Source: Ramicandelaber brevisporus (taxonomy: Eukaryota > Kickxellomycota > Ramicandelaberales > Ramicandelaberaceae). Taken from it: a DNA stretch of 16,057 nt. The position numbers and the translations under genes are program-made. A model generated the notes under the pieces. That model searched no databases and had not been told where the DNA came from. It was given only the letters and a program-made list of their open reading frames with translations. Position 1 is the first letter of the stretch; each line of letters begins with the position of its first letter. The stretch covers positions 40,169 to 56,225 of the forward strand of contig MU602774.1 of assembly GCA_025201865.1 (NCBI GenBank). The letters run 5' to 3'. Below, in pieces: positions 8,736-16,057 of this stretch.

Positions 8736-11700
8736 ATGCCGTTTGATCAGATCTTGAGTCTTGTGAACTCAAACGATACGGCCGCGACCGCAGCTGGCAG
8801 CTCACAGCCACCGTCAGAGACAGCCAGCGTTGTCAGCAGCAGTGGCAACGAGATCACTGCTCTCGCACTGCACTCTGGCCAGCGCTTCATCTGCTCTGCC
8901 AGTGTTGCCAGCTCAAACAGACCGCTCGCTGTGATTGCAACCAGTGGCGCTGGCGTTCATGTGACTGATCCATCCGACCCGTCGCTCACTGTGCCACTGC
9001 TGTCCCTGCCAGTATCGACAAAGACGAAGTTTATCAACAAACCTGCTGCACATTTGGATGCAAGCGATAGCGGCAGCTTGAGTGGATACATTTACGTGCC
9101 AGTTGGCGAGTCTCCAGCTTCAGCAGCAGCAACATCAGCTCCAGCAAAACAGAGCAAAGCATCAAAAAAGAACAAAAAGTCAGCCGCGGCAGCAGCAGCA
9201 GCAGTTAACGCTGACACAGCTGGATCCACCGCCACTGGCGGTTATCGGTCAGTTCAAGCATGGCACATTGAGAATGGCGAACAAAAATCAACCTCGACAT
9301 TTGCACTTCCAGCGACATTCGCCCCAATTGTGCGCATCTTGACAGAGGCAGCTTCGGGTCACGTCAGCTTTGTTCACGAAGACGGCACAATCAGTGTCTG
9401 GTCTGAGGATCTCAAGGCAACCGCGCCAGTTACAACAGTCAGCATTGCCAGCGGAGAACAGCAGAAGCAACAGCAACAGCGGTATCATGTCATCTTGGCC
9501 GAGTCTTTCAATCTGGAGAATTCATTTGCTGGCAAGATTTCCACAAAATTCAGCACTGGCATTGCAGTTGTTACAGTTCCAGCTGACGCAAATGCTAGTC
9601 TCGACGAAGCAACTAACAAGTCTCAACTGCATTTGATTGCATTCGGCACTACCGATGATGACAACGTTAATTCACAAGTTATTGGTTCAGTCTCAATCTC
9701 TAGTGCGCTTGTTGACCTGGATGGTGCTTCGATCTTGACCAACATTGTGAGCGCAGCACTGGTTCCATCATCCGGCAGCTTGCATCTTTTGACCTGCACC
9801 GGCCAGCTCCTTTCCTGCATTGTCAACGTGAATCGTACTCGTGAAGAAGATACCTCTAAGATCGAACTGCAGCGCACCGCATGGCGTCTCACCACCGACA
9901 TGGATCTGTATGCTGCCCAGCTCAAGCGCCTCGAAGCAATCTTTGCCAAAGCACCACAAGATGAAGCCAAGATCTCACTCCCACGTCCCGATGACTCCAC
10001 CTCTTCTGTGACACTGGCAATTGCTCCAATCTCTGGTGACGATGCCAATGCCCACAATCTAGTCATCTCTGGCACTCGTCACGGCCATCCAGTTGCCATT
10101 GCCTACGATGTCATCCATGATTGCGTGTATGACACCTGTGATGTTACGCTTGCCGAGTCTGAGCCAATTTCTGGTGAGAAGCGCACCCATGTATCCAGCT
10201 TGGTTGTGTCTGACGATGCTCAGTCGTTTACTCTTTTGTGCATCAACCAGTACAGCCCAGTAACTTCAGAGTGGCTGTCCACTGTCGCTTCTGTTGGTTT
10301 GCACAGCACCGTTCCAACTCTTTTGTCAATTCTCGGTCGCTCGGCTGCTACTACTGACAGTGGTTCTCGCACAGCTACGTCGTCAACCTTCACTCAGCAA
10401 CACCTGGATCGCGATACACGCGCTGCTCTCACTCTGCTCTCCAACCCGACCAAGACACCATCTGCTGAATCCTTCGCTGGCGTGTTCTTTGACTACATTC
10501 GTCAGATTTCTCGCGGCAATCCTGGCTGGGTCACCCGTTTCAACAAGTACATTGCCAGTCTGCCAACTGATTACGATGCCGACAGCTGGGAAATGTCGAT
10601 TGCCTCAGCCTCAGCCAGCAGTGATTCCGAAGGGGACGTGGATGCAGATGCCATGTTTAGAGACAAGAAGCTGCGCGAGACCCACATGTCCATTCCAAAG
10701 CCATTTATCAGTGCATTGTGCGCTCGCATCTTTGCTGATGTTAGCAAATCTACCGACAATGAAAATGACGAGGATCTGACTGCCAAGAGCACGGAGGATG
10801 ACATGGCCGAAGTGATTGAGCCACGACTGTTCTGTCCAGTTGTACTTCGCTACTTGATTGACCACCGTCTCCTCACATCCAGCTGCATCACTGCCACTGG
10901 TGGCTTGATTCCTGCACTCATCCGCTGTGGTCAATGGACTCTTGTTGCCACTGCTCTCACCGATGGCCGCGTTGCTGGCATTTCAGAGTCTCACTTGGTT
11001 CTCGTGATTCGCACGTGGCTCGATATGCAGCACGATGCTCTTCGTTCCTCTGCTGCCAACGCCGTCGCCACCGACGGTGCTACCCCTACACCATCCGACA
11101 TGGATTCCGTTGTCTCAACTGATTTGAAGCTGATTCACAACGCCACTACCCGCTTTGTGCAACTCGCTCTCCATGCTCCACGCAACGAGCAAATGATGAT
11201 TGCAGCCATGCGCCGTGGTTTGCAGTCAGTACATGTCGAGCGGTTGGTGCGCTTGATTGAGCGCTGGGCAAGCGACTCTTTGGAGACTGTGGCTGATATT
11301 GGATCTGTCTTCCGTTCCACTGCTGCTTCGACTAGCCAAGACTCTGGCTCTTCATCATCTGCGTCCACCAACGTGGTTCCAATGATGGATAGCATTGCCG
11401 CTGCGCTGTCGCTTGTTTTAGATGCTCACCTGACGACATTGCTGGCTCTCCCACCAGTTTATGCAGCACTGTCACGTCTTGCCAGCGATGTCTCCGTTCT
11501 TGGACAGTTGCTTTCACTGACTGATTCAAGATTGCGCGGACCATTGTTTGTATTCCATGCTCGTAACCAGCAGACCATTGCCAAGCGCCAGGCTGCTGCC
11601 CTTCTACGTCAACAGCAACAACAGCAACAGCAACAGCAGGATTCCAAGTCAGACGCGGTTGATGACGCCGAGGCCGATGTCCCCAAGTTCAACGAAGATG

Positions 11701-11834
11701 GCACTCCGTATGTTGGCCCGGGTAAGCATCGTGTGCTCGTCGGTGACACCAAGAAGCGCCGTGACCTGCAAAAGCGTGTTTGGGAGCAAACTGCACACAA
11801 GGGTGTCTACACTGTCGAGACCCTCGTTTGGTAA
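8736..11834 (+). CDS. Probable NOL11/Utp8-like nucleolar protein (t-UTP)
   Basis: 1032 codons, ATG 8736. The N-terminal half is rich in Ser/Thr/Ala with beta-propeller-like strands ('GHVSFVHEDGTISVWSED' near 210-225) and an Ala/Lys-rich loop near residue 140. The C-terminal half is helical: 'RLFCPVVLRYLIDHRLL', 'LIPALIRCGQWTLVATAL', then 'LDAHLTTLLALPPVYAALSR' near 898-917. The protein ends in 'GVYTVETLVW' after a Gln run (~958-968). The propeller-then-helical layout, the 'DAH.T.LL' helix and the Tyr-x-[Val/Ile]-Glu-x-Leu end resemble NOL11, the counterpart of yeast Utp8. That subunit of the t-UTP/UtpA complex supports rDNA transcription and early pre-rRNA processing. This is recalled family resemblance, not a search result. 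At 1032 residues it is much longer than typical members (about 720), the excess being low-complexity insertions. If NOL11 is wrong, another UtpA-type scaffold is the best alternative. Confidence 0.6.
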   Translation: MPFDQILSLVNSNDTAATAAGSSQPPSETASVVSSSGNEITALALHSGQRFICSASVASSNRPLAVIATSGAGVHVTDPSDPSLTVPLLSLPVSTKTKFINKPAAHLDASDSGSLSGYIYVPVGESPASAAATSAPAKQSKASKKNKKSAAAAAAAVNADTAGSTATGGYRSVQAWHIENGEQKSTSTFALPATFAPIVRILTEAASGHVSFVHEDGTISVWSEDLKATAPVTTVSIASGEQQKQQQQRYHVILAESFNLENSFAGKISTKFSTGIAVVTVPADANASLDEATNKSQLHLIAFGTTDDDNVNSQVIGSVSISSALVDLDGASILTNIVSAALVPSSGSLHLLTCTGQLLSCIVNVNRTREEDTSKIELQRTAWRLTTDMDLYAAQLKRLEAIFAKAPQDEAKISLPRPDDSTSSVTLAIAPISGDDANAHNLVISGTRHGHPVAIAYDVIHDCVYDTCDVTLAESEPISGEKRTHVSSLVVSDDAQSFTLLCINQYSPVTSEWLSTVASVGLHSTVPTLLSILGRSAATTDSGSRTATSSTFTQQHLDRDTRAALTLLSNPTKTPSAESFAGVFFDYIRQISRGNPGWVTRFNKYIASLPTDYDADSWEMSIASASASSDSEGDVDADAMFRDKKLRETHMSIPKPFISALCARIFADVSKSTDNENDEDLTAKSTEDDMAEVIEPRLFCPVVLRYLIDHRLLTSSCITATGGLIPALIRCGQWTLVATALTDGRVAGISESHLVLVIRTWLDMQHDALRSSAANAVATDGATPTPSDMDSVVSTDLKLIHNATTRFVQLALHAPRNEQMMIAAMRRGLQSVHVERLVRLIERWASDSLETVADIGSVFRSTAASTSQDSGSSSSASTNVVPMMDSIAAALSLVLDAHLTTLLALPPVYAALSRLASDVSVLGQLLSLTDSRLRGPLFVFHARNQQTIAKRQAAALLRQQQQQQQQQQDSKSDAVDDAEADVPKFNEDGTPYVGPGKHRVLVGDTKKRRDLQKRVWEQTAHKGVYTVETLVW

Positions 11835-11912
11835 ACGACTATCCATTAAGAAAATATACATTCTTACGATATAATCTAGTTAAAAGAGTAAAAGAAAAAC
11901 AAACAGGGTTAT
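11835..11912. other. Very short convergent 3' spacer
   Basis: Only 78 bp separate the stop codons of the NOL11-like gene (plus) and the GST gene (minus). No AATAAA on either strand. The 3' untranslated regions probably overlap. Confidence 0.6.
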
Positions 11913-12668
11913 CTAAGCACTGGTAGTAGCTGTAGCAGTGGCGGCAGCAGCTTTGGCAGCCTTCTCCTTGAGGCATTCCTCATTGTACTGACGGAACGGT
12001 GCCAGCTTTGGTTCCTTGTTAACAGTCTCCACAATCTTGTTCAGAAGCGGCGCCTTTTCCGCAGTCAGCACGTCTGCAACACCAATCTCCTTGGCAAAGT
12101 GAAACAGCATGTCCAGCGCAATGTCTGCAATAGTGATCTTGTCTCCCACATAGTGCGTCTCTCCAGCTGCACCATTTGGATACTTGTCCTTCAGCTGGCG
12201 CTCGTGGAACTTGACAACATGCTCAAGCTCTTTAACGAGAGCCTCGCGTGCCTTCGCCTTTGCCTCGTCGGTATTTGAGAACCACAAGTAGTTGTAGCAC
12301 TTGGCCAGCGCATCCTCAATGCTGCTGCGGTAGCCCTCAATGTAAGCTGCCTCGCGCGCGTTGGCACCGTGCATTCCAAACTTGATGGCCAAGTAACGCT
12401 CAATAGCCAGAGACTCAAAGAACACCGCCTCGTTCTTCTTGTCACCCTCGGCAGTGGCAGTGGAGCAGCGTTCCACAAGAACCGGAGCAAGCCCAAATGG
12501 ATACAGCTTGTTTTCCTTTATGTTTGCCCAGTCAACTTCAACGTCCTTGAAAGTGGCATTGTTGGCAAACAGCAAGGCGCGAGAGACTTCGGCGCGACCA
12601 CGAATTGTGCCACGGCCGTAGACGAGGTCGAACTCAACAGAGGAAGCAACGGTCATCGCGTACTTTGG

Positions 12669-12715
<47 letters not shown>

Positions 12716-12854
12716 CAATCTGCAAACGGTTGGCCAAGAGAAGAGCTGATGTGTTTGTTTCTCTGATGTGTGTATGTGCTTTTGCGAACACACGAGACAT
12801 TCGCGTTCCTCTTTTAAGAATTGAGAGCATTTTTGTATGTGCTGACAGAAGCAT
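11913..12854 (-). CDS. Sigma-like glutathione S-transferase with optional N-terminal extension
   Basis: Longest frame is 313 codons from ATG 12854. The GST fold begins near residue 70, just after an internal ATG at 12656 (M67), which gives a 247-residue product. The thioredoxin-like domain shows the candidate catalytic Tyr79 ('LVYGRGTIRGRAEVSR', cf. sigma 'Y-F-...RGRAE'), cis-Pro124 ('LAPVL') and the glutathione-contacting pair Glu147-Ser148 ('FFESLAIERYLA'). The helical C-terminal domain includes 'DKITIADIALDMLFHF'. The role would be glutathione conjugation or isomerisation; substrate unknown. Residues 1-47 lack acids until Glu32, are rich in Lys/Arg/Ser, and resemble a mitochondrial presequence, especially from M9. 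A pure (CAA)15 tract follows. Start choice is therefore open: long, mitochondrial-type from 12854 or 12830, or short, cytosolic, from 12656. The C-terminus is an Ala/Lys/Thr tail. Confidence 0.85.
12669..12713 (-). repeat. Pure (CAA)15 tract upstream of the GST fold
   Basis: Fifteen perfect TTG units on the plus strand, CAA on the coding strand. They lie 12 bases before the internal ATG 12656. Other Gln tracts in the window mix CAG and CAA; this one does not. It is either a poly-Gln linker or part of an untranslated C/A-rich leader. Confidence 0.85.
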
Positions 12855-13220
12855 CTCAGTTCTTCCGCAGCAGAGTTCGATGATTGGAAGAAAGCTGGTT
12901 AGCTGGTTAAAAATGTATCATTCGAGTGTATTTACAGTTACTATTGATGCAATAGAACTCCTTGACCGTAGATCCGTCGGTCTCCGTGCCAAACTATATA
13001 GAGTCTCCTTCAATAAACAAAGCCGCAATAATGACCCCTGACGTAAGAGCGAACTGAATCAATCTGGTCGACAGATGTCTTGAGGTTTGGTATCTTTCCT
13101 CCCCACTTCTATCACTACTTTACAGTTTTAAATATCATTGCTTGTAATAGCTCTAATTCCGAGCTGACTTGCGTCACTATATACAGGTTGGAGCTGCGCT
13201 TGCCTCCCGGCTCATCGCCA
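12855..13220. other. Intergenic spacer upstream of GST
   Basis: 366 bp holding the GST promoter and the presumed 3' region of the small minus-strand gene. An AATAAA (about 13012-13017) is on the plus strand, where no gene ends. No other convincing feature. Confidence 0.45.
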
Positions 13221-13379
13221 TCACAGACGCGAGATGGCCGAGGCAACGGCGGTCGAGTATCGTGTTTGAGCTGCATCGGCTGGCTTGACAGTCCTTTCAG
13301 CACGAGCCGGCCGAGACTCAGTAGGGGCAGCAGCAGCGACGCGGGTTTGGCGAGCGAAGAGAGCAGTGAACTTGGACAT
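13221..13379 (-). CDS. Candidate small Ala/Arg-rich protein, 52 aa
   Basis: ATG at 13379, TGA at 13221-13223. The product begins 'MSKFTALFARQTRVAAAAPT' and ends 'STAVASAISRL'. There is no acidic residue before Glu21, and Lys3, Arg10, Arg13 and several Ala and Ser/Thr give a mitochondrial presequence look. The whole peptide is about one-quarter Ala with nine basic residues. Support for a gene: codon use favours C/G endings (TTC, AAG, CTC, GTC, GCC), GC content rises sharply here against AT-rich flanks, and a 52-base G-free leader lies directly before the ATG. Not recognised. It might be a complete small mitochondrial protein or a first exon whose continuation I could not identify; donor and acceptor choices downstream are ambiguous. 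Confidence 0.5.
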   Translation of the reverse strand: MSKFTALFARQTRVAAAAPTESRPARAERTVKPADAAQTRYSTAVASAISRL

Positions 13380-13431
13380 GTATTGTATTGTGTTGTGTTG
13401 GTTTGTGTTGTGTTGTGTTATGTTGTTTTGG
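13380..13431 (-). promoter_or_regulatory. G-free CAACA-rich leader before the small gene
   Basis: Read on the minus strand, these 52 bases contain only A and C apart from three T, in CAACA/CACAA units ending at the ATG at 13379. It looks like an unstructured 5' leader. Similar leaders precede other genes in the window. Confidence 0.55.
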
Positions 13432-15099
13432 CTGGTTGATTGATGTGATGTATTGTGGTGTGATGGGATACTGTCGTCTCGAACTCATTAGCACTGTTTC
13501 GTGCATGCAGCTCTCTTTATGTGTCGCTGCGAGCAGTGTCGCGGAATGACAAAGCGAGCACGAAATCCGCACACACCGCAGACACAGCGTCGCACTTTGT
13601 CATCGAGTGCCACAGTTTGTCAGCAATCTTCTTTGGGGATAAAGTCTTGCTCTTGAAACACAGCCAGCGGATCCGACCTGGAGCTGTAAACTGGATTGAA
13701 TGGATTGATACCAAGCAATGATGAACATTTGTCAGGTTTAAGTCCTCTCTATTTTATAATCCTAAATTGTTTTGTATATACAAGTGTTTGTTTGAAATAC
13801 ATTAATTTACATTAACATCAATAAAATAAAAAACGACGCAATGAAAGGAATAAACTCTACAGCATATGTTACACTACTACTGTTACATGCATGAGCTGCT
13901 ACGCGATACAACAAGGATGGATGGAAATCTGTACAAATAATCAAACAAGGATATGAGTACAAGAAAATGTACAATAAAATTGTATAAGAATGTACAAGAG
14001 ATTGACAACTACAACATCAGTATCTTTCGCCAAAAAAAATAATCAACAATAAAGCACACATCATACATATAGCACATCACGCATAAACATAAAAAAGCAC
14101 GCACGTATACACACAGCTTAGTAGAAGTTTGCAATGAAACGAGATCAGATAAAGAACAGCGCTCAGCACTTGTAATCCAGCTTCAACTTTGGAAGATGGA
14201 CACATAAGAGCTTGACTCTATTGACTGTTTGGTAATCATCACGTCAGGTTTCAGCAGCAACGTTATTCTTCTACTCTGCTGTTAGTAGCGAGCTGTTAGA
14301 GTATGCGTCTGCGAGTGCAAGTGAGGTTGCGAGCTGCAGCGATCAAGGCGGGAAACTGTGCATGTCAATCAGAAGTGAAAACGGGGGCATATATACAGGC
14401 AGAATATAGACAATGATTAATTAAAAAAAAAGTACAGGTAGTCGAATACGGGAGAGAACAAAACAGATCAACACGTTCACTCACGAATAGTTTGCTTTCA
14501 CACTTTTTGTTTGCTTTTTGTTGTTTGCTTTTCTGTTTGCTTTCGAAAAATCAAACTGTGAATTTATAATCACAACAGCCAGAAAATGGCTAATTAAATT
14601 CGCAGTTCAACATTTGGCGTTCAAAGACAATGATGCTTTTTGGTCTTATTACGGCGATAATGTTCATGTCGACAAACATCGGTAACATTGGCAGTGGCGT
14701 GATACACAAGTTAGCTGCACACATTGCATCCCACTTCGGCATATATGCAGTCAACCCGATTTGAATTCAACCTGTTCACAGTACAGTTATCCTTTCTTTA
14801 CAGCAGTGTGAAATTGTAATGAAAAGAGCGAGAGGTTCGATTCACACGATGTGGACTGCTTTCTACAACCTGCAATAGAGTTGCAAATCACGCCATCCAT
14901 GCGGGATGCAGCCTGTTCTTTCACTTGTGTGCTCTATTAAAGTGACCGTTGACATGAACAGTTGCGCCGTGTGTGTTGGCTCTCACAGTCTACTCTCAGC
15001 TTCGAAGAGTACACAGCTCCTCCCAGCACATCACAACTTCTTACAGCACAGCCTCTTCCAACAATTTCATCTCTCGCCTTACTATCTCTCTTTCCACAA
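13432..15099. other. 1.7-kb region without a convincing gene
   Basis: Mostly AT-rich with scattered AATAAA on the plus strand between about 13820 and 14055. An open frame at about 13464-13721 on the plus strand has no ATG. ATG frames at 14303 (37 codons) and 14630 (44 codons) are short. A TTTGCTTT cluster lies at 14491-14543, and a small hairpin (AGCCA/TGGCT) at 14577-14591. GGTTCGATTC near 14834 resembles a tRNA B box, but no tRNA folds around it. The last 150 bases or so are presumably promoter and leader of the gene at 15100. Confidence 0.5.
14491..14543 (+). repeat. Four-copy TTTGCTTT cluster
   Basis: Exact TTTGCTTT occurs at 14491, 14510, 14524 and 14536, three of the copies preceded by G. 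Spacing is irregular (19, 14, 12 bases), so this is a clustered motif rather than a simple tandem repeat. Function unknown. Confidence 0.7.
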
Positions 15100-15435
15100 A
15101 TGAAAAAGACTGCGCGCAGCGAAATTAGCGGAACAGGTGTCGATGTTAGAGGCATCTTCACAAACGAACACGACTCTATTCTGGCCAAGATTCAACTGAG
15201 TACTCCGGCTGATTATCAATTCGATGGACTCAATGCTACTCTTGAGTACGATAATGTCACCAATCTCAATGGTGAATTCAAGATTGGTGAAGACTCGGAG
15301 ATTGGCCCAGACAGAATTCGTCTTTTGCTTAAGAACGGGTTTGGTAAAGAGGCGACGATTCTTATCATTCTTAAACATCCACTTCCAAGCGGCTTGAGTA
15401 GAGATGGTACTGTTGATTTCTACCTGCCGGAGTAA
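15100..15435 (+). CDS. Unrecognised beta-rich protein, 111 aa
   Basis: ATG at 15100, TAA at 15433-15435. The frame is open upstream to 14953 without an ATG; that part is low in Gly and acidic residues and reads like leader, so I take the first ATG. Alternating hydrophobic segments ('GVDVRGIF', 'ILAKIQL', 'LNATLEYDNV', 'RIRLLLKNG', 'ATILIILKHP', 'GTVDFYL') suggest a small all-beta domain, perhaps a sandwich. There is no signal peptide, membrane segment, Cys or recognisable catalytic motif. It is acidic overall apart from the Lys/Arg-containing first six residues. Codon use and the absence of stops support a real gene. I do not recognise the family. An upstream exon is possible because several TTTACAG/TCTCAG acceptor-like sites lie within the 300 bases before it, but I could not pair them with a phase-matched donor. 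Confidence 0.65.
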   Translation: MKKTARSEISGTGVDVRGIFTNEHDSILAKIQLSTPADYQFDGLNATLEYDNVTNLNGEFKIGEDSEIGPDRIRLLLKNGFGKEATILIILKHPLPSGLSRDGTVDFYLPE

Positions 15436-15824
15436 ACTGTAATCTCCAGTTCATACTTTCTTTATTAAGTTGCTTTTTGGTCCCCTATTCTATTCTATTC
15501 AATTCCAATAGTATTAAGAATATAGCGTGGCGTCCGTGGAAGTTTATGTGCTCCTGGCATCCACGGCACATGAGAAAGGACACATGCACAGCTCGGCAGA
15601 GATGGCGCCACTCACCGCTGCCTTGCTACACATCAATGACGATCCACAGCAAGTGAGCAAGCAATTAAGTAAGCAAGCAAGCAAGCGGCAGACTGTGTGT
15701 CCGCTCCAGCCGCGAAATTCCACGCGTCATACGTGTGTTGTGCTGTGCTATGCTGTGCTGTGCCGTATTTCGACTCTCTATCAACAACACAACAACACAA
15801 TATAACACGACACACTCACTTGTT
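15436..15824. other. Intergenic spacer / aldo-keto reductase promoter
   Basis: 389 bp between two plus-strand genes. Holds a (CTATT)3 microsatellite near 15485-15499, a 7-bp inverted repeat (CCGTGGA 15534-15540, TCCACGG 15560-15566), AAGCAAGC-type repeats (about 15655-15690), and TGTGCTG-type repeats (about 15735-15762). No canonical poly(A) signal after the 15435 stop and no other ORF of note. Confidence 0.5.
15782..15819 (+). promoter_or_regulatory. C/A-rich leader before aldo-keto reductase
   Basis: 38 bases made of CAACA/CACAA units with one G and three T, ending five bases before the ATG at 15825. It resembles the leaders before the small gene at 13379 and the O-methyltransferase. Confidence 0.5.
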
Positions 15825-16057
15825 ATGACGCCGGCTATCCCCACGACCACGCTCTCCAGCGGCACTACGCTGCCGTTGGTCGGCTTCGGCACCTACCAGA
15901 CCGAGCCCGGTGCCATCAAGACAGCGCTCGACGCTGGCTACCGCCACCTCGACAGCGCGCACTGGTATCGCAACGAGAAGTCGATTGGCGACGCCATCAA
16001 GCAGTCTGGCATTCCACGCAGCCAGCTGTTCCTCACCAGCAAGGTGTGGCCAGACAA
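15825..16057 (+). CDS. Aldo-keto reductase, 5' part (cut by window end)
   Basis: ATG at 15825; 77 complete codons and two bases remain before the edge. The N-terminal hairpin 'TTTLSSGTTLPLVGFGTYQT' and 'AIKTALDAGYRHLDSAHWYRNE' are the classic AKR start. They include catalytic Asp43 and Tyr48, with Lys73 in 'FLTSKVWPD'. The fourth catalytic residue, His, would lie beyond the window. AKRs are cytosolic NAD(P)H-dependent reductases of aldehydes, ketones and sugars; the subfamily cannot be fixed from this fragment. Codon use is the most C/G-ending in the window, suggesting strong expression. Confidence 0.92.
   Translation, partial: MTPAIPTTTLSSGTTLPLVGFGTYQTEPGAIKTALDAGYRHLDSAHWYRNEKSIGDAIKQSGIPRSQLFLTSKVWPD

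Noticed and set aside
13464-13721. Plus-strand open frame whose end ('DKVLLLKHSQRI') loosely recalls a Nudix N-terminal strand
   Set aside because: No ATG in frame, no Nudix box follows before the stop, and no splice partner identified. Resemblance is probably chance.
13717-13740. ATGATGA resembling a snoRNA C box
   Set aside because: No CTGA D box at suitable distance and no terminal stem.
14825-14850. GGTTCGATTC resembling a tRNA B box
   Set aside because: The bases on either side do not pair as a T-stem, and no acceptor, D or anticodon arms can be drawn around it.
1-16057. Search for transposon ends, long terminal repeats, CRISPR-like arrays or viral genes
   Set aside because: No transposase, integrase or reverse-transcriptase motifs, no long direct or inverted repeats and no regularly spaced repeats were seen.

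Overview
The window is nuclear DNA from a compact, intron-poor eukaryote. Long genes (505 to 1032 codons) each run as one uninterrupted reading frame. The gene content is eukaryotic: a CCR4-NOT subunit, a DCAF-type WD40 protein, a probable t-UTP ribosome-biogenesis factor and an F-box protein. Low-complexity Gln, Ala and Asn/Asp runs are frequent. This fits an early-diverging fungus or a unicellular relative of fungi and animals, but I cannot place the species from sequence alone.

Layout from left to right. 1-600 is gene-free. Then: F-box/leucine-rich protein (601-2118, minus); DCAF6-like WD40 protein (2486-5056, minus); a 459-bp divergent promoter; CNOT2/NOT2-like protein (5516-7330, plus). 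Converging on that gene is a class I (CCoAOMT-type) O-methyltransferase (7477-8220, minus). A second divergent promoter (8221-8735) leads to a NOL11/Utp8-like protein (8736-11834, plus). This converges within 78 bp on a sigma-like glutathione S-transferase (11913-12854, minus), which has a variable N-terminus. Next come a 52-codon candidate small gene (13221-13379, minus), about 1.7 kb of mostly AT-rich sequence with no convincing gene, an unrecognised beta-rich 111-residue protein (15100-15435, plus), and the 5' end of an aldo-keto reductase (15825 onward, plus) cut by the window edge.

The genes do not form one pathway. They are a normal eukaryotic mixture: ubiquitin-ligase adaptors (F-box, DCAF), mRNA deadenylation (NOT2), rRNA synthesis (NOL11-like) and small-molecule or redox metabolism (O-methyltransferase, GST, aldo-keto reductase). 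The metabolic genes use G/C-ending codons strongly, whereas the F-box and DCAF genes do not.

I found no evidence for a new multi-gene system, mobile element, CRISPR array or RNA gene. The most useful leads are: C/A-rich, G-depleted leaders directly before several start codons; a pure (CAA)15 tract between two possible GST starts; a probable small gene; an orphan beta-rich protein; and low-complexity insertions splitting conserved domains of NOT2.
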